Shown here: one piece after another, positions 25,881 to 34,109 of the stretch
How positions within the stretch are numbered: position 1 is the stretch's first letter
Layout: every line of letters begins with the position of its first letter
Origin: Methylobacterium tarhaniae
Lineage (GTDB): Bacteria; Pseudomonadota; Alphaproteobacteria; Rhizobiales; Beijerinckiaceae
Assembly: GCF_001043955.1 (NCBI RefSeq)
Contig: NZ_LABZ01000060.1
Span: 1 to 41,965, forward strand
Length of the DNA stretch: 41,965 nucleotides
Direction: 5' to 3'
Notes under the pieces: generated by a model
The model's input: only the letters and a program-made list of their open reading frames with translations
What the model was told of the DNA's origin: nothing
The model's database searches: none
Made by a program: the position numbers and the translations under genes

Positions 25881-28091
25881 ATGGCACTGACGGCTGTTTC
25901 GCCGGAGAGCGGCAACGAATTCGTTGATTCGTTCATCAATAACGGTCGGCACTACGTCAATGGCGAGGGCGTGACGGGCCCGTTCGTCATAAACTACTAT
26001 TTCGGTGAGCTGGCTGGCACCGAAATCGATGGTCGTAACTACGGATATACGTGGCGGCCGATTGAGAAGGCGGCTTACCGCTCGGCGGTGCAAGGCTGGG
26101 AGCACGTCGCCAACGTCACGTTCAACGAGGTCTCGGCCCAGACCGATGCCCTGTTCGTCGAGCGCCTGGAGAACCAGGCGACCGCCGGCGGCACGGTCTC
26201 GGCCTCGCACAGCCTGCCGAGCGCCAACGCGAGCGCGCAGAGCCTCGGCACCTACAATTTCGAGGCGGTCAACATCCGTCAGTGGACGCCGGACACGCTG
26301 GAGCCCGGCGGCAACTTCTATCGCACCTTCATCCACGAGACCGGGCACGGCCTCGGCCTGAAGCATCCGCACGATTCCGGCTCGGGCGCATTCTCGCCGA
26401 ACTACTTCCCGGGCATCGACCCGACCGACACCTCGGCGGAGCGCCAGCGCAGCCTCGGCGTGCTCGAGCTCAACCACATGTTCGGCTCGGTCATGTCGTA
26501 CCTGCACGGCTACGAGTTCGACGACCAGGGCCGCATCGACCTCCAGCCGACCCGTCAGCGCCCGGTCGCCGAAGACTACTTCCTCGAGCACGGCTTCGCC
26601 GCCACGCCGATGGCCTACGACATCGCGGCGATCCAGTACCTCTACGGCGCCAACACCACCTACGCCAACGGCGACAACGTCTACGTCCTTCCCGACAGCA
26701 ACGACCCGGCGCCGTTCGTACGCGGCGAGCCCAACGAGGCCGGGGTTCCCGAGTCGATCGTCTACCAGCCCGACACCGCGTTCTGGTCCTGCATCTGGGA
26801 TACCGGCGGCACCGACGAGATGCGCTATGACGGCAACCGCAACGCGATCCTCGACCTGACCGCGGCGACGCTCGACCAGAGCGCGACCGGCTACGGCGTC
26901 CTGAGCTACGCGGCCTTCATCGGCGGCGGCTACACCATCGCCAACGGCGTGGTGATCGAGAACGCCACCGGCGGCGAGGGCAACGACCTCATCACCGGCA
27001 ACGCGGTCGCCAACCTGCTGGTGGGCCGGGGCGGCAACGACACGCTCGTCGGCGGCGCGGGCGCCGACAGGCTGTCGGGCGGGGCCGGGGCCGACGTGTA
27101 CCGGGGCACGGCCGCCGATCTCGACGGCGACACCATCCTGGAATTCGACAAGGCCGACACGGTCGAGGTTCAGGGCCTGGTGACGGCGGCGAGCCTCGAG
27201 GGCGAGAGCCTGAGCTTCGTCGTCGACGGCGTGACCCGCCGGATGACGATCAACGGGGCGAATGCGGTGCCGGTCTCGGTCACCGCCAAGGCGGACGGCG
27301 TCTCGACGATCCGCTTCTCGTCGGACGCCGCGTCCTTCGGCGACGTCGAGCGCGACCTCTCGGGAGCCGGCGGGCAGACCTATGCCGCCTACGACGCGCT
27401 GTTCGGCCGTGACGCGACGGGCCTCGAACTCGAGCGCGGCGCCGCCGCCATCGGCGGCGGGACCTCGCTCGCGGCGCTGGCGACCACGCTCCTCGCCTCG
27501 CCGGAGGGCCAGGCGCTCTACGGATCGCTCGACAACGCCGCCTTCGTAAACCAGCTCTACCAGACCGGGCTCGGCCGGACGGCCGATCCGGAGGGGGCCG
27601 CGGGCTGGGTCGCGTTCCTGAATGGCGGCGGCTCGCGCGGCGACGTGGTCGCGGGCTTCGCGGTCTCGGCCGAGAATGCCGCGCAGCTGGCGCCGGAACT
27701 CGCCGTCGGGGTGTTCGTGCCGGATGCGGACGCCGCCGCGGTGGCGCGGCTCTATCACGGGCTGCTCGGCCGGGCGCCGGACGCGGTGGGCCTGGCGAGC
27801 TGGACCGACTACGTCGAGGGCGGCGGGTCGCTCACCAGCGTCGCCGATGCGTTCCTGATCTCGGGCGAGTACCAGGCGCGGTCGCCGGGCCTGAACGACT
27901 CCGCCTTCGTCGACGCGCTCTACACCGACGCCCTCGGCCGCGCCCCCGACACCGCGGGCGCGGTGGGCTGGAACCTCGCCCTTGCCGGCGGGGCCTCACG
28001 CGCCGACGTGGCGATCGGCATCGCCGAGAGCCCGGAGGCAGCCCTGCACCTCGCCGGTGCGATCGAACAGTCCTACACCCTGGCGAGCTGA
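25881..28091 (+). CDS. Serralysin-like M10 metalloprotease with RTX repeats and four DUF4214 modules
   Basis: The 736-residue protein has no N-terminal signal peptide, as expected of a type I secretion substrate. The zinc site is HETGHGLGLKH (152-162), a full HExxHxxGxxH metzincin motif, with Met-turn MSYLHG (205-210); both define the serralysin group. A short RTX region at about 363-407 (GGEGNDLITG, GGNDTLVGG, GGAGADRLSG) should bind calcium outside the cell. From about 490 to the end are four DUF4214 units, each with a G-R-x-x-D core and ending in S-x-E, for example LYHGLLGRAPDAVGLASW. The ATG at 25881 has GGAGG 6 nt upstream. The type I transporter genes at 37167-40306 are the probable exporter. 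The function may be remodelling surface or matrix proteins. Confidence 0.9.
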   Translation: MALTAVSPESGNEFVDSFINNGRHYVNGEGVTGPFVINYYFGELAGTEIDGRNYGYTWRPIEKAAYRSAVQGWEHVANVTFNEVSAQTDALFVERLENQATAGGTVSASHSLPSANASAQSLGTYNFEAVNIRQWTPDTLEPGGNFYRTFIHETGHGLGLKHPHDSGSGAFSPNYFPGIDPTDTSAERQRSLGVLELNHMFGSVMSYLHGYEFDDQGRIDLQPTRQRPVAEDYFLEHGFAATPMAYDIAAIQYLYGANTTYANGDNVYVLPDSNDPAPFVRGEPNEAGVPESIVYQPDTAFWSCIWDTGGTDEMRYDGNRNAILDLTAATLDQSATGYGVLSYAAFIGGGYTIANGVVIENATGGEGNDLITGNAVANLLVGRGGNDTLVGGAGADRLSGGAGADVYRGTAADLDGDTILEFDKADTVEVQGLVTAASLEGESLSFVVDGVTRRMTINGANAVPVSVTAKADGVSTIRFSSDAASFGDVERDLSGAGGQTYAAYDALFGRDATGLELERGAAAIGGGTSLAALATTLLASPEGQALYGSLDNAAFVNQLYQTGLGRTADPEGAAGWVAFLNGGGSRGDVVAGFAVSAENAAQLAPELAVGVFVPDADAAAVARLYHGLLGRAPDAVGLASWTDYVEGGGSLTSVADAFLISGEYQARSPGLNDSAFVDALYTDALGRAPDTAGAVGWNLALAGGASRADVAIGIAESPEAALHLAGAIEQSYTLAS

Positions 28092-28101
28092 CCTGAAGGC
28101 C

Positions 28102-28131
28102 GACGGCCGGGCGGGAGACCGCCCGGCCGTC
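28102..28131. terminator. Bidirectional hairpin between convergent genes
   Basis: GACGGCCGGGCGG (28102-28114) pairs perfectly with CCGCCCGGCCGTC (28119-28131) around a GAGA loop. It lies 10 nt after the metalloprotease stop, and its right arm reaches into the stop codon of the convergent TPR gene. No T-run is present, as is common in GC-rich genomes. Confidence 0.7.
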
Positions 28132-30016
28132 ACTGGTCCGCGGCAAGCCGGCTCAGAGCCGCGCGGACCTCCGCGATCACCGCGTCCCAGGCGCCCGGCT
28201 CCGGCTGCCGGAAGATGCGCATCGACGGGTACCAGGGCGTCGTCGTCCCGGTGCCGCCCCAGCGCCAGCAGGTGTCGAACCGGTTGAGCAGCCAGGCCGG
28301 GCGGCCGAGGGCCCCGGCGAGATGGAGCACGGCGGTGTCGACGCCGACGACGAGGTCGAGGCCGGCGACGAGGGCGGCGGTGTCGGCGAGGTCGGCCAGG
28401 TCGGGCGCCGCGTCGAGCATCGCGAAGCCCGCTTCCCGGATCTGCCCGGCCGACGGACCGAGCTGCAGCGACACGAGGCGCAGGCCCGGCACCGTGGCGA
28501 GGGGCGCGAGACGCGCCAGGGAGAGCGAGCGGCGGGCATCCGCCGCCATCGCCGGATCGCCCGCCCAGACGAGACCGACCCGCAAGCCCCCGGCTCCGTC
28601 GAGGCGCCGGCGCCAGGCCTCGGCCTTCGCCGGATCGGCCTGGAGGTAGGGAGTGGACGGGATCGTCGTCTCGGTGATGCCGAGATGCGCGGGCAGGCTC
28701 ATCAGCGGCAGGGCGACGTCGTCGCCCGTCCCATCCGCATCGGGAGCGACCACCTCGACGTCCCGGGCGAGGTCCGAGCCGCGCAGGAGCCCGGCCAGGG
28801 GCGCCGGCGCCGCGAGCCGGATCCGGGCCGCGCCCGAGACCAGGGGGACGAAGCGGCAGAACTGGATCGTGTCGCCCAGGCCCTGCTCGGCGTAGAGCAG
28901 GATCCGGCGCCCGGACAGGGGCTCGCCGCGCCAGGGCGGGCAGGCGAGGCGCCGCCGGCGGCCGCGCCAGGCGCTCGCCGCCCAGCGCGCCTCGTGCCGC
29001 CGCCAGCCCTCGGCGTGGCGGCCGGCCTGGAGCAGCACGAAGCCGAGATGGACCGCCGCATCCGCATCGTGCGGCCTCAGCGCCAGCGCCGCCCGCAGAA
29101 TCGCCTCCGCCTCGTCGAGCCGGCCGCGGTTGCGCAGCACGTCGCCGAGGGAGGAGAGCGCCTCGACGTAATCCGGGCGCAGGAGCAGGGCCTCGCGCAG
29201 GGCCGTCTCTGCCGCCGCGAACCGGCCGAGGAGCGCGCAGGCGATGCCGATGCCGAGATGGGCCTCCGGCGCGCGGGGTGCGGCATCCCGTGCGAGCGCG
29301 TAGGCCGCGAGGGCCGCCTCGTGGGAGCCGCCGGCGACGCGTAGGCTCCCGAGTTCGAGGGCGGCGGCCGCGTCGGCCGGATCGAGCCGCAGCGCCTCTT
29401 CGAGGCTCCTCGCCGCCTCCTCGCGCGCGCCGAGGCCGGAGAGTGCGAGGCCGAGCCCGCGATGGGCTGCCGGCGCGGCGGGGGCTGCCGCGATCGCCGC
29501 GCGAAAGCACGCGACGGCCGGCGCGAACCGGCCCGTGCCGGTGAGGAGTCCGCCGAGGCCGAGGAGGGCCGAGATCTCGCCCGGTGCGAGGGCGAGGGCG
29601 TCGCGGTAGCTGCGCTCGGCGGCCCGCTCGCGCCCGCAGGCCTGCAGGGCGGCGGCGAGCCGCGCATGAGTCCGGGCATCCCCAGTCCGGGCATCCCCAG
29701 GCTGCAGCCGGACGGCCTCGCGCAGCGCGCGCGCCGCCTCGTCCGGGCGGGCGAGCCGGAGCAGCAGCCCACCGAGCTCGGCATGAAGCGGCGCGGCGAG
29801 GGGTTTCTGGGCGATGGCCGCGCGCAGCAGGGGCTCGGCCTCGCCGAGGCGGCCAGTGGCCACCAGGGTGCCGGCGAGGGCCGCGCTCGCCCGGCCATCG
29901 CCGGGCGCGAGGGCCAGGGCGGCGCGAAAGCAGCCTTCGGCCTCGCCCGGCCGACCGGCCCGCACGAGGTCGGCGCCGCGCCGCAGCCAGGCCTCGGCCT
30001 CCTCCGTCCCGGTCAC
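28130..30016 (-). CDS. TPR protein with C-terminal GT9/heptosyltransferase-like domain
   Basis: The 628-residue protein starts at GTG 30016, whose codon overlaps the hldE stop in a GTGA arrangement. Residues 5-345 hold about nine or ten TPR units (e.g. GRPGEAEGCFRAALALAPGD). The C-terminal part has the GT-B pattern of GT9-like proteins: LYAEQGLGDTIQFCRF (374-389), GLVWAGDPA (481-489), RRSLSLARLAPLA (495-507), GVDTAVLHLAGALGRPAWLL (558-577) and WYPSMRIFRQP (595-605). GT9 members include ADP-heptose transferases, which fits its place at the end of an ADP-heptose operon. TPR fusions of this type often act on proteins, so the acceptor may be a protein rather than lipid A core; this is inference. 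A 15-bp in-frame tandem duplication lies at 29669-29698. A longer reading frame back to 31183 is a shadow over hldE. Confidence 0.88.
   Translation of the reverse strand: MTGTEEAEAWLRRGADLVRAGRPGEAEGCFRAALALAPGDGRASAALAGTLVATGRLGEAEPLLRAAIAQKPLAAPLHAELGGLLLRLARPDEAARALREAVRLQPGDARTGDARTHARLAAALQACGRERAAERSYRDALALAPGEISALLGLGGLLTGTGRFAPAVACFRAAIAAAPAAPAAHRGLGLALSGLGAREEAARSLEEALRLDPADAAAALELGSLRVAGGSHEAALAAYALARDAAPRAPEAHLGIGIACALLGRFAAAETALREALLLRPDYVEALSSLGDVLRNRGRLDEAEAILRAALALRPHDADAAVHLGFVLLQAGRHAEGWRRHEARWAASAWRGRRRRLACPPWRGEPLSGRRILLYAEQGLGDTIQFCRFVPLVSGAARIRLAAPAPLAGLLRGSDLARDVEVVAPDADGTGDDVALPLMSLPAHLGITETTIPSTPYLQADPAKAEAWRRRLDGAGGLRVGLVWAGDPAMAADARRSLSLARLAPLATVPGLRLVSLQLGPSAGQIREAGFAMLDAAPDLADLADTAALVAGLDLVVGVDTAVLHLAGALGRPAWLLNRFDTCWRWGGTGTTTPWYPSMRIFRQPEPGAWDAVIAEVRAALSRLAADQ
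29669..29698. repeat. Two exact 15-bp tandem copies inside the TPR gene
   Basis: The unit agtccgggcatcccc occurs twice in a row. It encodes a duplicated GDART-like pentapeptide on the minus strand and keeps the frame, inserting five residues in a loop after the third TPR unit. It looks like recent slippage. Confidence 0.85.
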
Positions 30017-31485
30017 GCCGGCCCCGTCCGGCCGGCGAGCCGCCCGAGCGTCGCCGTCGTGGAGAACCCGTCGAGGAGCGGCACCAGCACGACCTCGCCG
30101 CCGCGGGCGCGCACGAGGTCGCCGCCGACGACGGCCTCCAGGCGGTAATCGGCGCCCTTGACCAGGATGTCGGGGCGGATCGCCTCGACCACGGCGAGCG
30201 GCGTGTCCTCGGAGAACGGCACGACGGCATCGACCCCCGCGAGGCCGGCGAGGAGGCGCGCCCGGTCGCCGATGGGCTGGACCGGCCGCGACGGGCCCTT
30301 GAGGCGGCGCACCGACGCGTCGTCGTTCACCGCCACGATCAGCCGGTCGCCCCGCGCCCGCGCCTGCGCGACGAGGTGCAGATGGCCGGGATGCAGGAGA
30401 TCGAAGCAGCCATTGGTGAGGACGACCCGTGCGCCCTGTCCGCGCCAATCCTCCGCCGCGGCGGCGGCCTCGGTGAGGGTCATCACCTGCCCGCCCGCGG
30501 CAGGCGGCGGGGCGAGCGCCAGCCGGAGAGCGTCCGCTCCCACCGCCGTCGTCCCGACCCGCGCGACCGCGAGGCCCGCCGCCCGGTTGGCGAGGCGCGC
30601 CGCCGCGACGAGGTCGTCGCCTCCGGCGAGCGCCAGCACGGCCACCACCGTGTCGCCGGCGCCCGACACGTCGTAGACCTCCCGGGCCTCGGTCGGCAGA
30701 TGCGTCGCGCGGCCGGATCGGTCGAGCACGGTCATGCCCGCCGCGCCGCGGGTCAGGACGACCGCCGCCCCGCCGGTCAGCCGCCCGAGCGCCCGCGCCG
30801 CCGCCTCCACCTCGGCGTCGCTGCCGACGGCAAGACCCGTGACGGCGGCGGCCTCGGCGGCGTTCGGGGTGATCAGGTCGACGCCGGCATAGAGCGCCAG
30901 GGTCGCGGGCTTGGGATCGGCGACGACCATGGCGCCGCGGCGGCGGGCGAGGGCACAGGCCTCGCGGATCACCGCGGGGCTCAGCACGCCCTTGGCGTAG
31001 TCGCTGAGCACCAGGGCGTCGGCCCGCGCCAGGGCGGTGCCGAGCCGCCCGAGGAGCGCGGCGGCGACCGTCTCCGGCATGGGATGCACGTCTTCGGCAT
31101 CGACGCGCAGGAGGTGCTGGGCGCCGGCGACGAAGCGGGTCTTCTCGGTGGTGCGGCGCCCGCGATCGACCACCAGGGCGCAATCCGGCCCGATCTCGCG
31201 CGCCGCGCGCTCGGCGAGCAGGCGCCCGGCCGCGTCGTCGCCGACGACGCTCACCAGCACCGCCCGGCCGCCGAGGCTCGCGGCGTTGCGCGCCACGTTG
31301 GCGGCGCCACCCAGGGCCGAGACGGTCCGGCGCAGGGCGAGCACCGGCACCGGCGCTTCCGGCGAGAGCCGCGCGACCTCGCCGCCGACGAGGTGATCGA
31401 GCATCGCGTCGCCGAGCACCACGACGCGTCGGCCGGCCAGGCGACCGAGCAGCCCGGCGAGTCCGCCTCCGGATTGGTCGGTCAC
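30013..31485 (-). CDS. hldE: Bifunctional heptose-7-phosphate kinase / heptose-1-phosphate adenylyltransferase
   Basis: This 490-residue enzyme makes ADP-D-glycero-beta-D-manno-heptose in two steps of the pathway. The N-terminal ribokinase-type domain has VLGDAMLDHLVGGEVARLSP (about 23-42), the GGAANVARN loop (59-67) and the catalytic DVSGAGDT (272-279). The C-terminal nucleotidyltransferase has LTNGCFDLLHPGHL (356-369), with the HxGH signature, and ILVKGADY. I chose the GTG at 31485: its first bases overlap the gmhB stop as GTGA, and GGGGAG lies 6 nt upstream. The ATG two codons earlier at 31491 sits directly against that site. It is translationally coupled at both ends with gmhB and the TPR/GT gene. 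Length is normal for HldE. Confidence 0.96.
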   Translation of the reverse strand: MTDQSGGGLAGLLGRLAGRRVVVLGDAMLDHLVGGEVARLSPEAPVPVLALRRTVSALGGAANVARNAASLGGRAVLVSVVGDDAAGRLLAERAAREIGPDCALVVDRGRRTTEKTRFVAGAQHLLRVDAEDVHPMPETVAAALLGRLGTALARADALVLSDYAKGVLSPAVIREACALARRRGAMVVADPKPATLALYAGVDLITPNAAEAAAVTGLAVGSDAEVEAAARALGRLTGGAAVVLTRGAAGMTVLDRSGRATHLPTEAREVYDVSGAGDTVVAVLALAGGDDLVAAARLANRAAGLAVARVGTTAVGADALRLALAPPPAAGGQVMTLTEAAAAAEDWRGQGARVVLTNGCFDLLHPGHLHLVAQARARGDRLIVAVNDDASVRRLKGPSRPVQPIGDRARLLAGLAGVDAVVPFSEDTPLAVVEAIRPDILVKGADYRLEAVVGGDLVRARGGEVVLVPLLDGFSTTATLGRLAGRTGPA

Positions 31486-32075
31486 GCGCATCTCCCCACG
31501 TCGCTGCCTGCGTGCCGGCGCTCCCGCCAGAGCCGCGTCACCGTCCTGGCGGCGTCCAGGAAGGACGGCACGACGAGGTCGCCGGCGCGCGCGGCCTCGC
31601 CCGTCCCGGACACGAGGATGCCGGTGCCGCCGACCCGGGTCGCGAGGTCGACATCCGATGCCTTGTCGCCGATGACGAAGCAGCCCGCCGCCGCGCAGGC
31701 TTGGTCGCGGCAGGCGGCCTCGACCAGGCCGGGGGCCGGCTTGCGGCAGAGGCAGCCCTCCTGCGGCCCATGCGGGCAGACGTACCAGCCGTCGAGATGC
31801 AGCCCCTTGCGGGCGAGCTGCCGGTCGATCGCGGCATGGACCGCCGCGACGGCATCCCGCGTGAAGTAGCCCCGCGCGATGCCGGACTGGTTCGTGACCA
31901 CGACGAGGCGGGCGGAGGCCCCGCGCAGGTGCCGCAGCCCCTCGACCACGCCGTCCTCGAGCCTCACCCCCGCCGGATCCCCGAGATAATGCCGCTCGAC
32001 GATCAGGGTGCCGTCCCGGTCCAGGAAGACGAGCGGGCCCGACGCGGGCGGATCCGCCTCAGCGCGCGCGGTCAT
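31482..32075 (-). CDS. gmhB: D-glycero-beta-D-manno-heptose 1,7-bisphosphate 7-phosphatase
   Basis: The 197-residue HAD phosphatase removes the 7-phosphate between the two HldE reactions. It shows FLDRDGTLIVE (17-27) with nucleophile Asp19 and general acid Asp21, VVVTNQSGIARGYF (58-71), the zinc-binding cluster VCPHGPQEGCLCRKP, and GDKASDVDLA for the metal-binding acidic pair. The zinc cluster separates GmhB from most other HAD enzymes; the related histidinol-phosphatase is excluded by the neighbours. The ATG at 32075 has AGGAG 7 nt upstream and lies within the end of gmhA (17-nt overlap). Confidence 0.95.
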   Translation of the reverse strand: MTARAEADPPASGPLVFLDRDGTLIVERHYLGDPAGVRLEDGVVEGLRHLRGASARLVVVTNQSGIARGYFTRDAVAAVHAAIDRQLARKGLHLDGWYVCPHGPQEGCLCRKPAPGLVEAACRDQACAAAGCFVIGDKASDVDLATRVGGTGILVSGTGEAARAGDLVVPSFLDAARTVTRLWRERRHAGSDVGRCA

Positions 32076-32664
32076 CGTCGAGCTCCTGCGCGATCACCTC
32101 GCAGAGGATGTGCCCGAGGAGCAGGTGGACCTCCTGGATGCGGGGCGTCTCGCAGCTCGGAACCGCCACGACGACGTCGCACAGGGCGCGAAGCTCCGTC
32201 CCGGCCTCGCCCGTGAAGCCGATGGTCGCGAGGCCGGCCCGCCGGGCCGTGCGCAGGCCGGCGATCACGTTCGGGCTGCGGCCGGAGGTGGTGAGACCGA
32301 CGGCGACGTCGCCCGGCCGCCCGAGCGCCTCGATCTGACGGGCGAAGATCTCGTCGAAGCCGAGGTCGTTGCCGGCCGCGGTCAGCGCCGAGGCATCGGT
32401 GGTCAGCGCCAGGGCGGCGATCCCGCCCCGGCGCCGGCCGAACCCGATCGTGAGCTCGCTCGCGATGTGCTGGGCATCCGCGGCGCTGCCGCCATTGCCG
32501 AACAGCAGGAGCTTGCCGCCGCCGCGCAAGGCCCGCAGGCAGGCGGCGGTGACGGCCGCCATCGGGGAGCCGAGGAGTTGCGCGGATCGCGTCGCGACGG
32601 CGAGATGGGCCGCGAAGCCGGATTCGAAAGGGGTCTCGGGGGAAGGGGGGTGGATCGTCGGCAT
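32059..32664 (-). CDS. gmhA: Sedoheptulose-7-phosphate isomerase
   Basis: The 201-residue SIS-domain enzyme converts sedoheptulose 7-phosphate to D-glycero-D-manno-heptose 7-phosphate, the first step of the pathway. It contains LLFGNGGSAADAQHIASEL (53-71) with the metal- and substrate-binding residues, TTSGRSPNV (125-133), and the active-site QEVH (177-180). The ATG at 32664 gives the normal length of about 200; the frame is open to 32931, but the extra residues are Arg/Pro-rich and lie over the divergent upstream gene. It is the first gene of the operon gmhA-gmhB-hldE-TPR/GT. The promoter should lie in 32665-32936, shared with the divergent gene at 32937. Confidence 0.95.
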   Translation of the reverse strand: MPTIHPPSPETPFESGFAAHLAVATRSAQLLGSPMAAVTAACLRALRGGGKLLLFGNGGSAADAQHIASELTIGFGRRRGGIAALALTTDASALTAAGNDLGFDEIFARQIEALGRPGDVAVGLTTSGRSPNVIAGLRTARRAGLATIGFTGEAGTELRALCDVVVAVPSCETPRIQEVHLLLGHILCEVIAQELDDDRAR

Positions 32665-32936
32665 CCCTGGCCTGCTCGGGGCCCCCGCGGTGATCGTTCG
32701 ATGGAGGTCGTCCGATCGTGGGCGGCTGTTCGATCTCGGCAGTTTGTCAGATCTTGGAGGCCCGCGCGAGCCTCGCCCGGGATCGCCGGGACGCCTTCCG
32801 GGCAGGATCCGGCCGGAACGATGCCGCGCCAGTACCGGCTCGCCTTGACGCACAAGGCCGGTTAACACCCGGGATGGCAATGTCGCAGCCATGGACGCGC
32901 GTGCGGTCCGTCGGGCGGGGCCTTCCGGCACGAGAG

Positions 32937-34109
32937 ATGACTGATTTTCGAAATCCGCGCCATGATCCGCGTCACGACCCGCACCGAGACCTGCCTCAAG
33001 ACCCGTCCCGGGATCCGCTCACGATTCGACCCGGCTTTCGCACCGCGTCCGGGGGCGTGCTGCACGTCGCCGTCGCGGACGGCTTCGGCTCGGTCCTGAT
33101 CGAGGTCGTCCACGGTGCGGGCGAGAGCGTCGAGGTCGACCTGCCCGAGGCCGCGCGCTCCCGGCTCGATGCCGGTGCCGGCGCGCCGGGCGGTCCGCTC
33201 AAGGCGAGCTTCCTTCTCAGCGGGCCGAAAGCGGACGGCGGCACGGTCCCGTTGATCCTCGGGGACGCGTCCGGCCGCCGCGAGCGCTTCCTCGTCGCGC
33301 CGACGCTCCTCGCCAAGCCGCGCTTCGACGCCGCGCTGGCCGAGCTGTTCTGGCGGGCGACCGAGACCAGCCTCGACGCCGCCGCCGGCCTGGTGCGGGC
33401 CGACAAGACGGGCGGCCTCCGGCGCCGGGGCGCCGGCGCCCCGGACCCGTCCGGCAAGGCGCGGCCCGGCTCCGTCGGCACCCTCGTCTGCGGCGGCGAC
33501 ACGCCGTTCCGCGAGGCCTCGCGCATCGCCGCCGGGGCGGCGCTCGCCCGCGGCGATGTCGCGCTCCTGGGCGACCTTCACGTCGGAGACGGCCGGCCGC
33601 CGGAGCGGGGCGAGGCCGCCTGCACCTCGATCTACGAGCTGGAGGGGACGTTCCTGTCCGCGCACGACGTCGTGCTGCTGTTGCCCGCCGGCGCGCTCCT
33701 CGCCCCGGCCGCCGACGGGCTTCTCGGCGAGATCCTGGAGCATTTCGAGCCCGGCACGGTGGTGCAGATCCGTACCGGCGGGGAGGCCCGCCGCCTCGAC
33801 GCCCTCGCCCTCATGGACGGCCCCGCGATGCGCCCGCGCGACTTCCCGCTCACCGCCTTCTACCCGGTCCTCGCGCGTGCCGCGGATATCCGCACGGTGC
33901 TGGCAGGCCGGCGCTGCTACGCCTCCGCCCTCGGGCTCGTCTTCGACCTGTTCCGGAGCTTCGAGGTGCTGGAGACCCCCGCCGAGGCCGCGGACGGGAT
34001 CGTGCAGATCGCCCCGCCTCCCGTCCCGCTCCATGCGCGCGAGGCGATCGCCCTGGTGCGCGACTGCCTCGAGGCGATCGTCCCGGCCGGCCGGAAGGCG
34101 ACGGCATGA
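32937..34109 (+). CDS. Unrecognised 390-residue protein paired with a glycosyltransferase
   Basis: I do not recognise a family. The N-terminus carries a low-complexity charged repeat (RHDPRHDPHRDLPQDPSRDP, about 8-27). A beta-rich segment follows (FRTASGGVLHVAVADGFGSV, about 34-53). A central alpha/beta part includes RFLVAPTLLAKPRFDAAL and YELEGTFLSAHDVVLLLPAG; the latter resembles a nucleotide- or sugar-binding crossover but lacks a clear motif. There is no signal peptide or membrane segment. Its TGA overlaps the ATG of the following GT4 gene as ATGA, so the two are translationally coupled and probably work together, perhaps on a surface glycan. The start at 32937 has GAGAG just upstream; open sequence back to 32718 lies in the promoter region and is unlikely to be coding. 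Confidence 0.75.
   Translation: MTDFRNPRHDPRHDPHRDLPQDPSRDPLTIRPGFRTASGGVLHVAVADGFGSVLIEVVHGAGESVEVDLPEAARSRLDAGAGAPGGPLKASFLLSGPKADGGTVPLILGDASGRRERFLVAPTLLAKPRFDAALAELFWRATETSLDAAAGLVRADKTGGLRRRGAGAPDPSGKARPGSVGTLVCGGDTPFREASRIAAGAALARGDVALLGDLHVGDGRPPERGEAACTSIYELEGTFLSAHDVVLLLPAGALLAPAADGLLGEILEHFEPGTVVQIRTGGEARRLDALALMDGPAMRPRDFPLTAFYPVLARAADIRTVLAGRRCYASALGLVFDLFRSFEVLETPAEAADGIVQIAPPPVPLHAREAIALVRDCLEAIVPAGRKATA

Noticed and set aside
25722..27758. A 678-codon minus-strand frame over the M10 metalloprotease
   Set aside because: The plus strand has an intact zinc motif, RTX repeats and a good ribosome-binding site; the minus frame is compositional shadow.
28130..31183. One 1017-residue protein covering hldE and the TPR/GT gene
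   Set aside because: The upstream third is out of frame with hldE and is low-complexity Arg/Pro/Gly. The TPR gene starts at the GTG at 30016, overlapping the hldE stop.
29584..31869. A 761-codon plus-strand frame opposite hldE and gmhB
   Set aside because: It lies antisense to two enzymes with full catalytic motifs, and its translation has no domain-like pattern.
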